64,000 nucleotides of DNA from Planctomycetota bacterium (lineage in GTDB: Bacteria > Planctomycetota > UBA1135 > GCA-002686595), in assembly GCA_012959525.1 (NCBI GenBank), contig DUDB01000057.1:1-64000 (forward strand), written 5' to 3'. Within the stretch, counting starts at the first letter, position 1, and every line of letters begins with the position of its first letter. Position numbers and translations under genes: made by a program. This document shows positions 1-10,253 of the stretch, piece after piece. A model generated the notes under the pieces. The model made no database searches. It was given only the letters and a program-made list of their open reading frames with translations, and had not been told where the DNA came from.

Positions 1-988
<988 letters not shown>

Positions 989-1665
989 AAGTTTTGATAC
1001 TAACTTTATCTTTGTCTTGAATACTTGATGTCCCCCCGAAGGGGTCCACCTCGCTCTCAAGGCATTCGAGAGTCACCCTGATTTTCAAAGAACCGAGCCC
1101 AGAGGCGTTGGGCACACGACAGGAAAGAAGGCCATCCGACACCCCATTGCTGGGCTGCTGATGACCTCTGCGCTGCGGTGCCTCGCGCTTGGGACGGGAG
1201 ATCATAGGGACTGCCTTCGGCGGGTCAACGCTGGGGATGCCAAAACCTCACCCCCCTCACTCGTGGTCACCTAAGACATGAAGGTCAAGCAACTTACGGC
1301 TGTCAACATTTGGCAATCAGAGGGAAAGACGGATCCACCACCATCCCCTGGCGGCTTCCGAAGTAGCCCACCGCCCCCCCCCATCCCCCCTCGCAGGCCA
1401 TGGGAGCAGGCTGGCGAGGTCCCGGCCGGCCACCGGGAGGGCTTCCAACGGGTCGATTGAGGGCTGCTGCGGAGCTTGGGCGTCCATCCAGCCAGGCGGG
1501 GCTGCACGGATACGCGGACGGCACCGTTCAGAGGTTTCGTGAGCTCCGCTGGCACGGCTCTGGATCGGGTCTTTTGTGGGGCGAGGTCTCCTGCCACGAG
1601 CCACCCACCGATATGCTCGGTGGCTTGCTCCTGTGACCCATCCGCCAGGACGCCCTAGCACGACC
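989..1665. other. Gene-free stretch: 16S leader/promoter region and upstream region of the next gene
   Basis: No convincing coding sequence is seen. On the minus strand the part next to 16S has leader-like features: a C/G hairpin around 1030-1046, a second inverted repeat at about 1054-1073, and TTCTTTGAAAATC (complement of about 1080-1092), a motif common in pre-16S leaders. The right part is C-rich (about 1340-1390). A perfect hairpin with arms CCACCGA/TCGGTGG lies at 1605-1623, just upstream of the plus-strand gene at 1666. It could be a leader structure or an incidental inverted repeat. Confidence 0.5.
1278..1306 (-). promoter_or_regulatory. Candidate rRNA promoter
   Basis: On the minus strand a perfect TTGACA (-35) is the complement of 1301-1306. 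With a 17-base spacer the -10 position reads CTTCAT (complement of 1278-1283), which is a poor match. It lies about 290 bases upstream of the 16S 5' end, in a plausible place for the rRNA promoter. The -35 is seen; the assignment is inference. Confidence 0.3.
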
Positions 1666-4296
1666 ATGCTCGTCACCCTCACCCTCCTCACCCTGCTTGG
1701 CGGCCCCCAGGTCCCGCCCCAGGACGATGGGACCCTCGAAGGTCTATCCCAGGCCTTCTCGGCCTACTTCGAGGCCCGTGAAGGGGGCGACGGGGTCGAA
1801 AATGCCCACCAATCCCTGCAGGCCTCACTGCACAAGACCTTTCCGGGGGGCTCCCCCTTGCGAAACGTGGACGCTATCGAGCGCGCGCTGCAGCTCTCTC
1901 GGGCACACAGCCTGGGGAAGGTGCGCAAGGGCAAGATCACCGACGACGTGTATGTGGGCGGGGCCTTTCAGGGGGCGGGGCTGTCCTATGCCTATCGCGT
2001 CCCCAAGGACTACAAGCAAGAGGAGGAGCTCTATCCCCTCATCCTCGCCATCCCAGACCAGGGCGAATCGCCCGCCCACCACCTGCGCGATTCCTGGTCC
2101 TCCCGAGAGGTGCGAGAGCGGGCGATCGTCCTCGCCATCGAGATGCCCACCGATCCCGGGGAGTGGGACAAGGTCATGGTGGACGGACTACCAGGCGGGT
2201 TGTGTCACGTCCTCACGGGCGCGCGCATCGCCGCCGAGCGCTTCGCAGCCAACCCCAATCGGGTCTTCGTCGCAGGCCACGGCAAGGGCGTCCTCGCCGC
2301 CATGGCCGCTGGCAACACGCAACCCCAGAGGTTCGCAGGGATTGTCGGCCGGTCGGGAGACGCAGCCGAACTTGACCCGGACAACTTCGGCACGCTGCCC
2401 GTATTCCTGGCCGGCGGCGGCGCGCGAGCGACCGCGTTCGTCAAGGCCGCAGTGGCCAAGGGTCTGGAGCATTGCACACTCTCCGCCGACACCAGCGAAC
2501 TCAAGGCCTGGACTTGGATGGCCGAGCAACGCCGGGACGTCGCTCCCGGTCGGATCGTACTCGCCGTGGGCGAGCCCTTCCCCGTCCGTTCGGGCTGGCT
2601 CCGCGCGATGCCCTCAGAAGTCCGGCCGCAGCTAACGGCAAGCCTGGACGCTAGGACCAACACCGTGCGCCTGGAGGCCCGCGGCGCATCGCGGGTAGTT
2701 TTCTACCTGAACGATCGGATGCTCGACCTAGACCGGCCACTCAAGATCATCGCGGGGCCCAAGAAGGGTACGGCACGGGTGCGGCGCAATCTGGCTCTTG
2801 CTCTCGACCGCCTCTTGGACGGCACCAGCGATACGGGCTGTCTCTACACCGCCGAACTGGTAATTGATCTCGGCCAGGGCCCCCTATGGCCCGAGACCAC
2901 GCGCGCCCCCAAGGACAAGTCCTTTGAAGCACGCCTCACTGCGGCGAAGGGCTCGGTCGATGCCTTGTGGAAACTCCATGAGTGGTGTCATGGAAACAGC
3001 CGAGTGCCCGAGTCTGTGATCACCCTGAAGAGCCTGCTGCGTCTGGAGCCGGACCACCGGGAAGCGCGCTCTGCCCTCGGTCACCGCTGGTCCCCGGTGC
3101 AGTGGTTCACCAGTCAGGCCGCCCTGGACACGTTCAATGGCACCCAAGATGCGCAGTGGGCAGCCGAGTCCGGCTGGGTCAATTACCAAACTTCCTGGAT
3201 GCATACTGACGAACGATCACGCCTAAGCAAGGGCATGCAAAAGGACTATGAGACCGGCGAGTGGGTCTCGGGCGCCGAGCGCAAGCTCCTCGATCAGGGC
3301 TGGGAGCGCCAGGACCTCCAGTGGATTGAGCCGCAAGAGGCACCCCAACTCGATGAGGGGCTGTGGCGAGTCGACGGTGAGTGGGTAGACCTCGCGGCCG
3401 CCGACCGCCGACGAGCTGTGATCGGTTCCATGTGGTGCATCCCAGGAGCACAAGTCCGGCTGCACACGACCTGCGACCGTGAGGTGGCCCTGCTCGCACG
3501 CGCGCACATGGAACGCGCCATCGGCGACATGCGCAAGGTCTTCGGCGCGGTCCCCCCTCTGCCTTTGGACGTGACGTTGCTTCGCATCGAAGAGCAGTTC
3601 GACCGATTTGCCTTCGGGGAGACCGACGGACGCCGCCCCCCATCGCACGTCGGTCGCTTACACCTGATCCATAATGGCTACTTCGCGGAGAGCTGGTTTC
3701 CCGCCGAGGGCGGCTCTCCCTCCTACCGTGGGATGGGTGTCGGCCTATGGGACACGGACTATCCCAACGGCGACGCCTACGGCGTGCATTCCGCACGCGT
3801 AGCTCTGGGGCTCTCCTACATGGACGCCTTGGACCCCAGCCCCAAAGCACACCGGACCTATCCCGATGTCGACTACTACGCCGAATTCGAGGCCGAGAAG
3901 AGGCTGCCGCAATGGCTACGCTGGGGCGGCCCCGTCTATGCCGAGCGGTTCTTCGAGGATACAGCCGTCCCTCCTGGAGGAAATCCCTGGTGGGCCCGGA
4001 GCTGGTCGATCGAGAACCTCGAACGCCTGGGGGGTCTGCGTCCGGTCGCCGAGGTGATGGCTTTCGAGATCGACCCGGACCAGCGAGAAGACGCCCAGCG
4101 GTTCCTGATCGAAGCCGGGCTTCTGGTGGCGTTCATGGTCGACGGAGACCATGAGCCCGTGGCGCTTGCTCACGCCGAGTTCAAGCGCGCCCTGGCCGCC
4201 GGTCGGCTGCGCCGCAGCCACCTCGAGCGACTGGCCGAAGCGCTGACGCAAGGCGAAACGGCGCTTGCCGCGTTCGCGAGCCTCGACGGTAGGTGA
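1666..4296 (+). CDS. Exported protein with degenerate alpha/beta-hydrolase-like region and DUF1570-like C-terminal part
   Basis: 876 residues. I start at ATG 1666 because a short signal peptide (MLVTLTLLTLLGG) follows at once; an upstream in-frame ATG at 1576 would put 30 charged residues before it. Residues of about 120-290 resemble a secreted esterase/PHB-depolymerase fold (LILAIPD, then RVFVAGHGKG), but the nucleophile elbow reads GHGKG instead of GxSxG, so no catalytic serine is present. The rest is built of blocks with Trp-Val and Glu-Trp spacing (GLWRVDGEWVDL) and a preceding LEPDHREARSALGH segment. The same layout recurs in the exported protein at 27360-28964. Probably periplasmic or surface; function unknown. 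It ends 33 bases from the convergent L,D-transpeptidase gene. Confidence 0.8.
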   Translation: MLVTLTLLTLLGGPQVPPQDDGTLEGLSQAFSAYFEAREGGDGVENAHQSLQASLHKTFPGGSPLRNVDAIERALQLSRAHSLGKVRKGKITDDVYVGGAFQGAGLSYAYRVPKDYKQEEELYPLILAIPDQGESPAHHLRDSWSSREVRERAIVLAIEMPTDPGEWDKVMVDGLPGGLCHVLTGARIAAERFAANPNRVFVAGHGKGVLAAMAAGNTQPQRFAGIVGRSGDAAELDPDNFGTLPVFLAGGGARATAFVKAAVAKGLEHCTLSADTSELKAWTWMAEQRRDVAPGRIVLAVGEPFPVRSGWLRAMPSEVRPQLTASLDARTNTVRLEARGASRVVFYLNDRMLDLDRPLKIIAGPKKGTARVRRNLALALDRLLDGTSDTGCLYTAELVIDLGQGPLWPETTRAPKDKSFEARLTAAKGSVDALWKLHEWCHGNSRVPESVITLKSLLRLEPDHREARSALGHRWSPVQWFTSQAALDTFNGTQDAQWAAESGWVNYQTSWMHTDERSRLSKGMQKDYETGEWVSGAERKLLDQGWERQDLQWIEPQEAPQLDEGLWRVDGEWVDLAAADRRRAVIGSMWCIPGAQVRLHTTCDREVALLARAHMERAIGDMRKVFGAVPPLPLDVTLLRIEEQFDRFAFGETDGRRPPSHVGRLHLIHNGYFAESWFPAEGGSPSYRGMGVGLWDTDYPNGDAYGVHSARVALGLSYMDALDPSPKAHRTYPDVDYYAEFEAEKRLPQWLRWGGPVYAERFFEDTAVPPGGNPWWARSWSIENLERLGGLRPVAEVMAFEIDPDQREDAQRFLIEAGLLVAFMVDGDHEPVALAHAEFKRALAAGRLRRSHLERLAEALTQGETALAAFASLDGR

Positions 4297-4329
4297 CCGG
4301 GAGACGTCACGAATCCCGGTCAAGCAGGT

Positions 4330-5751
4330 TCAGGGGTGCACACGGATTCGGGCGCCACGGGGCAAGAGCTCAAAGAGCTCCTCCACCTCCACGTTGCGCA
4401 TGCGCACGCAGCCCTGGCTGACGCGGTCACCAACCCCTTCGGGCTCCCGGGTTCCGTGGATGCCGAAGCTGGATTTCTCACCGCCCCGGTGCCAGCCCAA
4501 CCAACGAGTCCCCAGGGGGTTGTCCGGATGACCGTGGGGCAAGAGCTCGCCATTGCCGGGAAAGGACGGGTCGGACTCCTTGTCCCCGATCTCGAACTCC
4601 CCAAGTGGCGTGTCGTGCCCCACCTTGCCGATGCCTATGTCCCAGGCGCGCACAATCTCTGATCCATGGCGGTAGACGAGGAGGCGCGCGTCTAGATAAA
4701 CGTCCACACTGGGCACGTCCGTGGGAATGCGCAGGGTCTGGCCCGGGTGCAGGTACTCACCCGTGGCGTTCACCCAGCGAAGCATCCCCACACAGAGACG
4801 GAGCTCCGGGTGCCGGTTCACGAACTTCTTGCGGATGCCGACAAGGTTGTCCCCCGACTCCACCATGTAGGGCAGAGAGGACCAGACCCCATCGGGGTGC
4901 AATCGGTGCCCTTCCTGTGCCTCGTTCAAGGTCCCTGACCAATCGAGCAGGGTCTCTCGGTGGGGAGACCACGTTGCTCCCAGTTCAAGGTCCATCAACT
5001 CTGAAGCGATCTGGGACGTACGGCCGGACTGCCCTTCCTGATCGGCGCGGCCCATGGCCTCCATGAGCAGGATCATGCGCATGGCGTGCGCCATGGGATC
5101 GCCGGTCGTCTGCACGACGGGCACCTGACCCCCGGCCTGAACGTGGGGCACACTTGCCAGCAGAACCTCCCGCGGCCCCTCTGCGTCTCCGTTCGTGAGG
5201 TCGCGCAGGGGCGCCGAAGCGGCTTGCACCAGAGTCTCCCAGAACTGCACGGTGAGCGAGTGGAGCTCGGGGGGGATAGCTTGCTGCTCATCGTTGAGCA
5301 GCGCCTGCAATGAAGTCGGGTCGCCCCTCAACCAGGACTCCAACAAGACTCGGGCCAGCGTCTCAACCATGGCACTGGGAGTCGTTAGAGCCACAAGCTC
5401 GTCTGACGAATTCAAGGTACGCACAGGTATGACCTGTGGAAGCACTACTCCCAAGGCGGCGGGTTGAGCGGCGGGTTCAGCGGCGGGCTCGGGCTCCTCC
5501 ACCGGAACCACGGGCGCCTCGGGCAAAGGCGGGTCCGGCTCGGGCTCCTGAATGGCCTTCTCCTCTGGCGCGGGGTCGAGATCAGGTCCGGACTGCTCCC
5601 CTCGCAGCACAAGCGCAGCGCCCCCTGCAGACGGCGCTCCGTCCGAATCGCCGGCGTAGATCGGCCCCCTGGCCCCATCCTGCCGACCGCCCAGACTCAC
5701 GCCGAACCAGATCAACGCGCCCCCCAGGGCCAGCAACAATATTCCCCGCAT
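4330..5751 (-). CDS. LysM / L,D-transpeptidase (YkuD) protein
   Basis: 473 residues; the start at 5751 is chosen because GAAGGAA sits just upstream and the protein then opens with a membrane anchor (MRGILLLALGGALIWFGVSL). A Pro/Glu-rich linker (about 60-110) leads to a helical region, a LysM-like segment (about 295-345, SGDNLVGIRKKF ... LHPGQTLRIP), and a C-terminal YkuD catalytic domain with the hallmark His432-Gly-Thr and SQGC448VRM. L,D-transpeptidases form 3-3 peptidoglycan cross-links or attach proteins to peptidoglycan in the periplasm. The full catalytic motif suggests an active enzyme, and it implies a peptidoglycan wall. Last gene of the minus-strand housekeeping block, 366 bases after ileS. 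Confidence 0.93.
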   Translation of the reverse strand: MRGILLLALGGALIWFGVSLGGRQDGARGPIYAGDSDGAPSAGGAALVLRGEQSGPDLDPAPEEKAIQEPEPDPPLPEAPVVPVEEPEPAAEPAAQPAALGVVLPQVIPVRTLNSSDELVALTTPSAMVETLARVLLESWLRGDPTSLQALLNDEQQAIPPELHSLTVQFWETLVQAASAPLRDLTNGDAEGPREVLLASVPHVQAGGQVPVVQTTGDPMAHAMRMILLMEAMGRADQEGQSGRTSQIASELMDLELGATWSPHRETLLDWSGTLNEAQEGHRLHPDGVWSSLPYMVESGDNLVGIRKKFVNRHPELRLCVGMLRWVNATGEYLHPGQTLRIPTDVPSVDVYLDARLLVYRHGSEIVRAWDIGIGKVGHDTPLGEFEIGDKESDPSFPGNGELLPHGHPDNPLGTRWLGWHRGGEKSSFGIHGTREPEGVGDRVSQGCVRMRNVEVEELFELLPRGARIRVHP

Positions 5752-6117
5752 GGTATTCCTTCTTTGGACAGCTCCCCATCGTGGCGCGAACCGGCTCGCG
5801 CGGGCGGGGGAACTTGACCCGCAGAATAGCCCAGCGGGGGGGGGCAATTCCAAAGGTTCGTGCAGCTTGCCTGAGGGCAAGATCGTGCCCGAGGCAAACA
5901 GGGTGAGAAGACAGGGGTCCCCCGACGTCGCCGTGCCCTCAGGTTCCCGGAACCACTAAGGTCCAGGTGGGTCGGACAGAGCACGGTGTTGCCGCACTCT
6001 CGTGTTCAACCCGAAAGGTTGTCATTCGGCCCCGGAGAGTCGTGAGCGTCACCTGCGTCGGCAGGGGAACCCCACTTGGACACTAGCACCCGCCCCCCAC
6101 TCCCACAATGCAGCGCC
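5752..6117. other. Gene-free stretch between ileS and the L,D-transpeptidase gene
   Basis: 366 bases without a supportable gene or tRNA. It must hold the 3' end of the ileS transcript and the promoter/leader of the L,D-transpeptidase gene. A run of nine G (5836-5844) forms the end of a short CCCGC/GCGGG inverted repeat and lies about 90 bases upstream of the start codon. The ribosome-binding site of the downstream gene is at its left end. Confidence 0.5.
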
Positions 6118-9100
6118 TCAGGCGTCCGCAACAGGCACCCGGCCCAGGCTCACCCACAGAGGGCACCCGTCCAGGTCGTGCTCACTGCCCCCTTCGGCCT
6201 CCGCATCCCAGTTCGGGATCTCGCCCAGGATCAGGGTCTGGCCCGCGATCAGCTCCCAGTGGATCTCAATTGCACCGCGAAGATCCTCATCGGCGGTCTG
6301 CAAGCAGACTTCGATGCGATCGTCGAGGGCCAGGTCGGCGGCCTTGCGCTGGTTCTGGATGCGGTTGATCACCTCGCGCGCCAATCCCTCGGCGCGCAGC
6401 TCGGGAGTGATCGAGAGGTCCAGGGCCACGGTCAGCCCCTCGCTGGTCTCGGTCACCGTCCCCTCCCGCGAGACGCGATCCACGAGCACGGTCTCTAGGT
6501 CGTAGACCAGCCCTTCCACTCCTGCGCTGGGCACCTCTCCCCCGGCCAGGATCTCCGCCAGGGTTTCGCTCGTCAGGCTCGCCACCTCGGTGCGAACGTC
6601 CCCGAGCTGCTTCCCGAAGCGCGGCCCCAGGACCTTGAGGTTGGGCCGGGCGCTGTAGGTCACTAGCCCTCCCTCGTCCGCGCTGACACACACGGACTTC
6701 ACGTTCAACTCCTCGGCGATGATCCCAACGCAGGCTTCCAGAGCCTGGCGGTCTTCCTGTGACGTAGTGGCCACAGTCAGCTCGGGTAGAGGCTGGCGTG
6801 TTCGAACGTTCTCGCGCACCCGCAGGCCACGGGCCAAGCCCACCGTACGCCGAGCCAGGGCCATGCGATGCTCGAGATCAACGTCGACCCATTCAGCACA
6901 GACCACGGGGTAGCGCTCTAGGTGCACGCTATCTAACCCCGCCTCACCTGAGAGGTTGGAGTAGATCTCCTCGGTCACGAAGGGCAGAAAGGGCGCCAGC
7001 ACACGGGTCAGCGTAAGCTCAACGTGGTGCAGGGTGCGATAGGCGTTGAGACCATCGGCGCTCTCGATGGAGGCACCGTCCTCATTCCAGAATCGACGGC
7101 GGCTGCGCCGGATGTACCAATTGGTCAACTCTTCGATGAAGCCCAGGAGAGAGGGCACCACGCGGTGCAACTCGTAGGCCGCCATGTGATTCTCCGTGCT
7201 GGCGATCAGTGTCTGCAGACGGGAGAGCACCCACCCGTCGAGTTCGTTCACGCCCGGATCGGGATCCACGCCATCGGGCTCCCAGCCGTGGATGTCGGCG
7301 TAGCGCGTCAGAAACGAGTAGGCGTTCCACAGGGGCAGCATCACAGAGCGGATGTGCTCGGCCACGCCGGCCTCCTCAAAGCGCAGGTCCTTGGCGTTCA
7401 CCACGGGCGAGTTCATCAGGTAGATGCGCAGGGCATCGGCCCCGTACTTCTCCAGCACCAGGTTCGGATCGGGGAAGTTCTGCTTGCTCTTGGACATCTT
7501 CTCGCCGTCCTCGGCCAGCACGATGCCGTTGACGATCACGTTCTTGAACGCCGGGCGATCAAAGAGCGCGGTGGACAGGACCGTCAGGGTGTAGAACCAG
7601 CCGCGGGTCTGATCGAGCCCCTCGGCAATGAAGTCCGCGGGCAGCCCGGACTCGACGAGCTCCTTGTTCTCGAAGGGGTAGTGGTTCTGGGCATAGGGCA
7701 TGGAGCCCGACTCAAACCAGCAGTCGAAGACTTCACTCACCCGATGCATGACCCCGCCCGGGGTCTTCTCCGAGGGGAAGGTGATGTCATCCACGTGATC
7801 TCGGTGAAGGTCCGTGATGGAGCCGGACTCCAGCCCGGCGAGGCGCTCGAGCTCAGCGACCGACCCGATGGAGACGATCTCTTCCGGATCCAGATCACAG
7901 CGCCACAGGGGCAGGGGGGTGCCCCAGAACCGATTGCGCGACAGGTTCCAGTCGCGGGCGCCTGCCAGCCAATTGCCGAAGCGTCCGGTTCCGACGGACT
8001 CGGGCACCCAGTGCACCTGGTCGTTGCTCTTGAGCAACCCGTCCACCATGCCCTCGACCTTCATGAACCACGTGGAGAGGGCCATGTAGATCAGGGGCGC
8101 ACCACTGCGATAACAGTGTGGGTACGCATGCACGATGGTGTCCTGCACCACGAGACTTCTATCGGCCTTCAAGCGGGCGATAATGGGCTTGTCGGCATCC
8201 TTGACGAACATCCCCTCGAAGTCCGAAACACTCGAGTCGAAGCGTCCGCTGCGATCCACGGGACAGACCAGTGGCAGGCCCTCGCGCTGACCGATTTGAA
8301 AGTCCTCCTCGCCGAAGGCCGGAGCCTGATGCACGATGCCCGTTCCGGCATCGGTACCCACGTAGTCGGCGCCGACGACCTTGAACGCCACGCGCTCACC
8401 ATCTGAGTCCTCGCGCTCGTGTTCGAAGTAGGGCAGCAGGGGCTTGTAGGGGCGGCCCACCAAGCGCTCACCAAGAACGCGTTCAAGCTCCTCGGTCTCC
8501 CCTACCTGTCCACGCTCCTGATAAACCGCCAGGCGACTCGGCTCCAGGTAGACCACCTCGCCCCCCTCCAGCACGCGCACCTTGACGTACTCCACGGCCG
8601 GGTTGACGGCCAGGGCCAGGTTGGAGGGCAGGGTCCAGGGGGTCGTCGTCCACGCCCACAGCGACGCCTCCTCGTCCTCCAGCTGGAACCGAACGGTCAC
8701 GCTGGGATCCTGCACCCGCTTGTGCCCGTCCTTCTTGGTCTCCGGGTCCCGCTCCTGCGGGCCAAGCGCCACCTCAAAGTTCGACAGGGGGGTACCCAGA
8801 ACGGGAGAGAGAGGCTGCACCCGGTAGCCCTCATAGATCAGGCCCTTCTTCATGAGCTGATCGAAGACCCACCAGACCGACTCCATGTACGAGGCGTCCA
8901 TGGTGCGATAGCCGTTTTCGAAATCGACCCATCGCCCGAGCCGGCGGATCGTGGTCTGCCACTCTTCGATGTAGCGACCCACAAGCCCACGGCAGGCATC
9001 GTTGAATGCCTCGATCCCCAGAGCCTCTACGGCACGTGTATCCTCAAGCCCCAGCTCCTTTTGAGCCTCGTTCTCCACGGGCAGGCCGTGACAATCCCAG

Positions 9101-9360
9101 CCCCAGCGGCGCACGACGCGCTTGCCGTGCATGGCCCAATAGCGGGGAACCACGTCCTTGAGGATGCTACCCACCAGGTGGCCGTAGTGGGGCTTCCCCG
9201 TGGCGAAGGGCGGACCGTCAAAGAAGGTGTAGGACCCCGCATCCTCCGAACTGCGCTCGACGCTGCTGCGCTCAAAAGCGCGCGTCTTCTCCCAGTGCTC
9301 GAGGGTGCGCACCTCCAGCTCGGTGAAGGAGACTTCGGGATCAACGGGGCGGAGGGGCAT
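6118..9360 (-). CDS. ileS: Isoleucyl-tRNA synthetase, eukaryote-like (type 2) form
   Basis: 1080 residues, cytoplasmic class I synthetase charging tRNA-Ile. The first signature is H58-Y-G-H61 within FATGKPHYGHL and the second is KMSKS near residue 620 (EKMSKSKQNF). WGWDCHGLPVE follows the first. The HYGH form, the KDVVPRYW segment and the length of nearly 1100 residues fit the eukaryote-like IleRS2 group rather than the E. coli-type IleRS1, and no C-terminal zinc-finger cysteines are seen. As a family, IleRS2 enzymes are poorly inhibited by mupirocin. The gene follows lpxA by 36 bases on the same strand. The start is ATG 9360; no strong ribosome-binding site is visible. Confidence 0.97.
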   Translation of the reverse strand: MPLRPVDPEVSFTELEVRTLEHWEKTRAFERSSVERSSEDAGSYTFFDGPPFATGKPHYGHLVGSILKDVVPRYWAMHGKRVVRRWGWDCHGLPVENEAQKELGLEDTRAVEALGIEAFNDACRGLVGRYIEEWQTTIRRLGRWVDFENGYRTMDASYMESVWWVFDQLMKKGLIYEGYRVQPLSPVLGTPLSNFEVALGPQERDPETKKDGHKRVQDPSVTVRFQLEDEEASLWAWTTTPWTLPSNLALAVNPAVEYVKVRVLEGGEVVYLEPSRLAVYQERGQVGETEELERVLGERLVGRPYKPLLPYFEHEREDSDGERVAFKVVGADYVGTDAGTGIVHQAPAFGEEDFQIGQREGLPLVCPVDRSGRFDSSVSDFEGMFVKDADKPIIARLKADRSLVVQDTIVHAYPHCYRSGAPLIYMALSTWFMKVEGMVDGLLKSNDQVHWVPESVGTGRFGNWLAGARDWNLSRNRFWGTPLPLWRCDLDPEEIVSIGSVAELERLAGLESGSITDLHRDHVDDITFPSEKTPGGVMHRVSEVFDCWFESGSMPYAQNHYPFENKELVESGLPADFIAEGLDQTRGWFYTLTVLSTALFDRPAFKNVIVNGIVLAEDGEKMSKSKQNFPDPNLVLEKYGADALRIYLMNSPVVNAKDLRFEEAGVAEHIRSVMLPLWNAYSFLTRYADIHGWEPDGVDPDPGVNELDGWVLSRLQTLIASTENHMAAYELHRVVPSLLGFIEELTNWYIRRSRRRFWNEDGASIESADGLNAYRTLHHVELTLTRVLAPFLPFVTEEIYSNLSGEAGLDSVHLERYPVVCAEWVDVDLEHRMALARRTVGLARGLRVRENVRTRQPLPELTVATTSQEDRQALEACVGIIAEELNVKSVCVSADEGGLVTYSARPNLKVLGPRFGKQLGDVRTEVASLTSETLAEILAGGEVPSAGVEGLVYDLETVLVDRVSREGTVTETSEGLTVALDLSITPELRAEGLAREVINRIQNQRKAADLALDDRIEVCLQTADEDLRGAIEIHWELIAGQTLILGEIPNWDAEAEGGSEHDLDGCPLWVSLGRVPVADA

Positions 9361-9396
9361 GCGGGCGATCTCGCGGGGAGGGGGAATGAACGGCTG

Positions 9397-10248
9397 TCAG
9401 GTCGAGCTGCACTCCAGGATGCGCTCCACCCCCAGGCGGGTGAACTCCTCGCGCAGGCTCTCCCTGTAGCGCCCCTTGTAACCAATCTCGGTGCGACTCA
9501 TCGAGTTTACGAGCTCGAGAACATGCTCGCCCATGGTCGATTCCGCGCGCATCTCCTCCAGCACGGGCCGCCGCGGTTGCCCGGAGCGGAAGATGCGTCG
9601 AAACGCGGCCCTCAGGGAATCGGACTCCTCGGTGCTGACACCGGCACGCTCCAGACCAATCACATTCACTCCGCGCACTCGGCTGTCGTGGCCCTCGACG
9701 ATCATGTAGGGGGGCACATCTCGGGACATGCGGGTCATGGCACCCACGTAGGAGTGCGCGCCCACTGTCACGAAGGCCACGGCGCCAGCCATGCCGCTCA
9801 GGTTGGCGTGGTGCTCCACCAGCACGTGACCCGCCAGGAGAACGCCGTTGCCGAGGATGACGTGATCCTCGATCTCGCAGTCGTGGGCCACGTGGCTACA
9901 GGCCATGAGCAGGTTGTGGCTGCCGATGCGGGTCTGGCCGCCGCCCTTGATGGTGCCGCGGTTGATGGTGACAAACTCACGGATGGTGTTCCCGTCCCCG
10001 ATGATCAGCTGGGTGGGTTCGCCGCGATAGGAGAAATCCTGGGGCGCACCGCCGAGGCTGGTCTGGCCAACGATGCGGTTGTCCTCACCGATGTGGGTCA
10101 CGCCGTCAATGACCACCTGGGCTCCGATTTCGGTGCGATCCCCCACTCGCACGTCTGCGCCAACCACCGAATAGGGGCCGACCTTGACGTCCTGGCCCAG
10201 CTGGGCACCTGGGGAGATAACTGCTGTGGGATGAATGGAAGTGGACAC
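9397..10248 (-). CDS. lpxA: Acyl-ACP--UDP-N-acetylglucosamine O-acyltransferase
   Basis: 283 residues, close to the family's usual 260-270. It catalyses the first committed step of lipid A synthesis in the cytoplasm. The protein is a left-handed beta-helix of hexapeptide repeats (IHPTAVI..., VKVGPYSVVG...) followed by a helical C-terminus; His119 and the catalytic His122 lie in ACSHVAHDC, matching His122/His125 of E. coli LpxA. The start is GTG 10248, placed by GAGG just upstream, only 5 bases after the lpxC/fabZ stop. The lpxD - lpxC/fabZ - lpxA order indicates co-transcription. Confidence 0.97.
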   Translation of the reverse strand: MSTSIHPTAVISPGAQLGQDVKVGPYSVVGADVRVGDRTEIGAQVVIDGVTHIGEDNRIVGQTSLGGAPQDFSYRGEPTQLIIGDGNTIREFVTINRGTIKGGGQTRIGSHNLLMACSHVAHDCEIEDHVILGNGVLLAGHVLVEHHANLSGMAGAVAFVTVGAHSYVGAMTRMSRDVPPYMIVEGHDSRVRGVNVIGLERAGVSTEESDSLRAAFRRIFRSGQPRRPVLEEMRAESTMGEHVLELVNSMSRTEIGYKGRYRESLREEFTRLGVERILECSST

Positions 10249-10253
10249 GAGAA

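Noticed and set aside
1317-1691. Open minus-strand frame of 124 codons upstream of the plus-strand gene
   Set aside because: It is Arg/Gly/Pro-rich, has no ribosome-binding site or recognisable domain, and overlaps the signal-peptide coding region of the real gene.
2260-2300. Call of an active esterase for the protein at 1666
   Set aside because: The GxSxG motif reads GHGKG, with no serine nucleophile.
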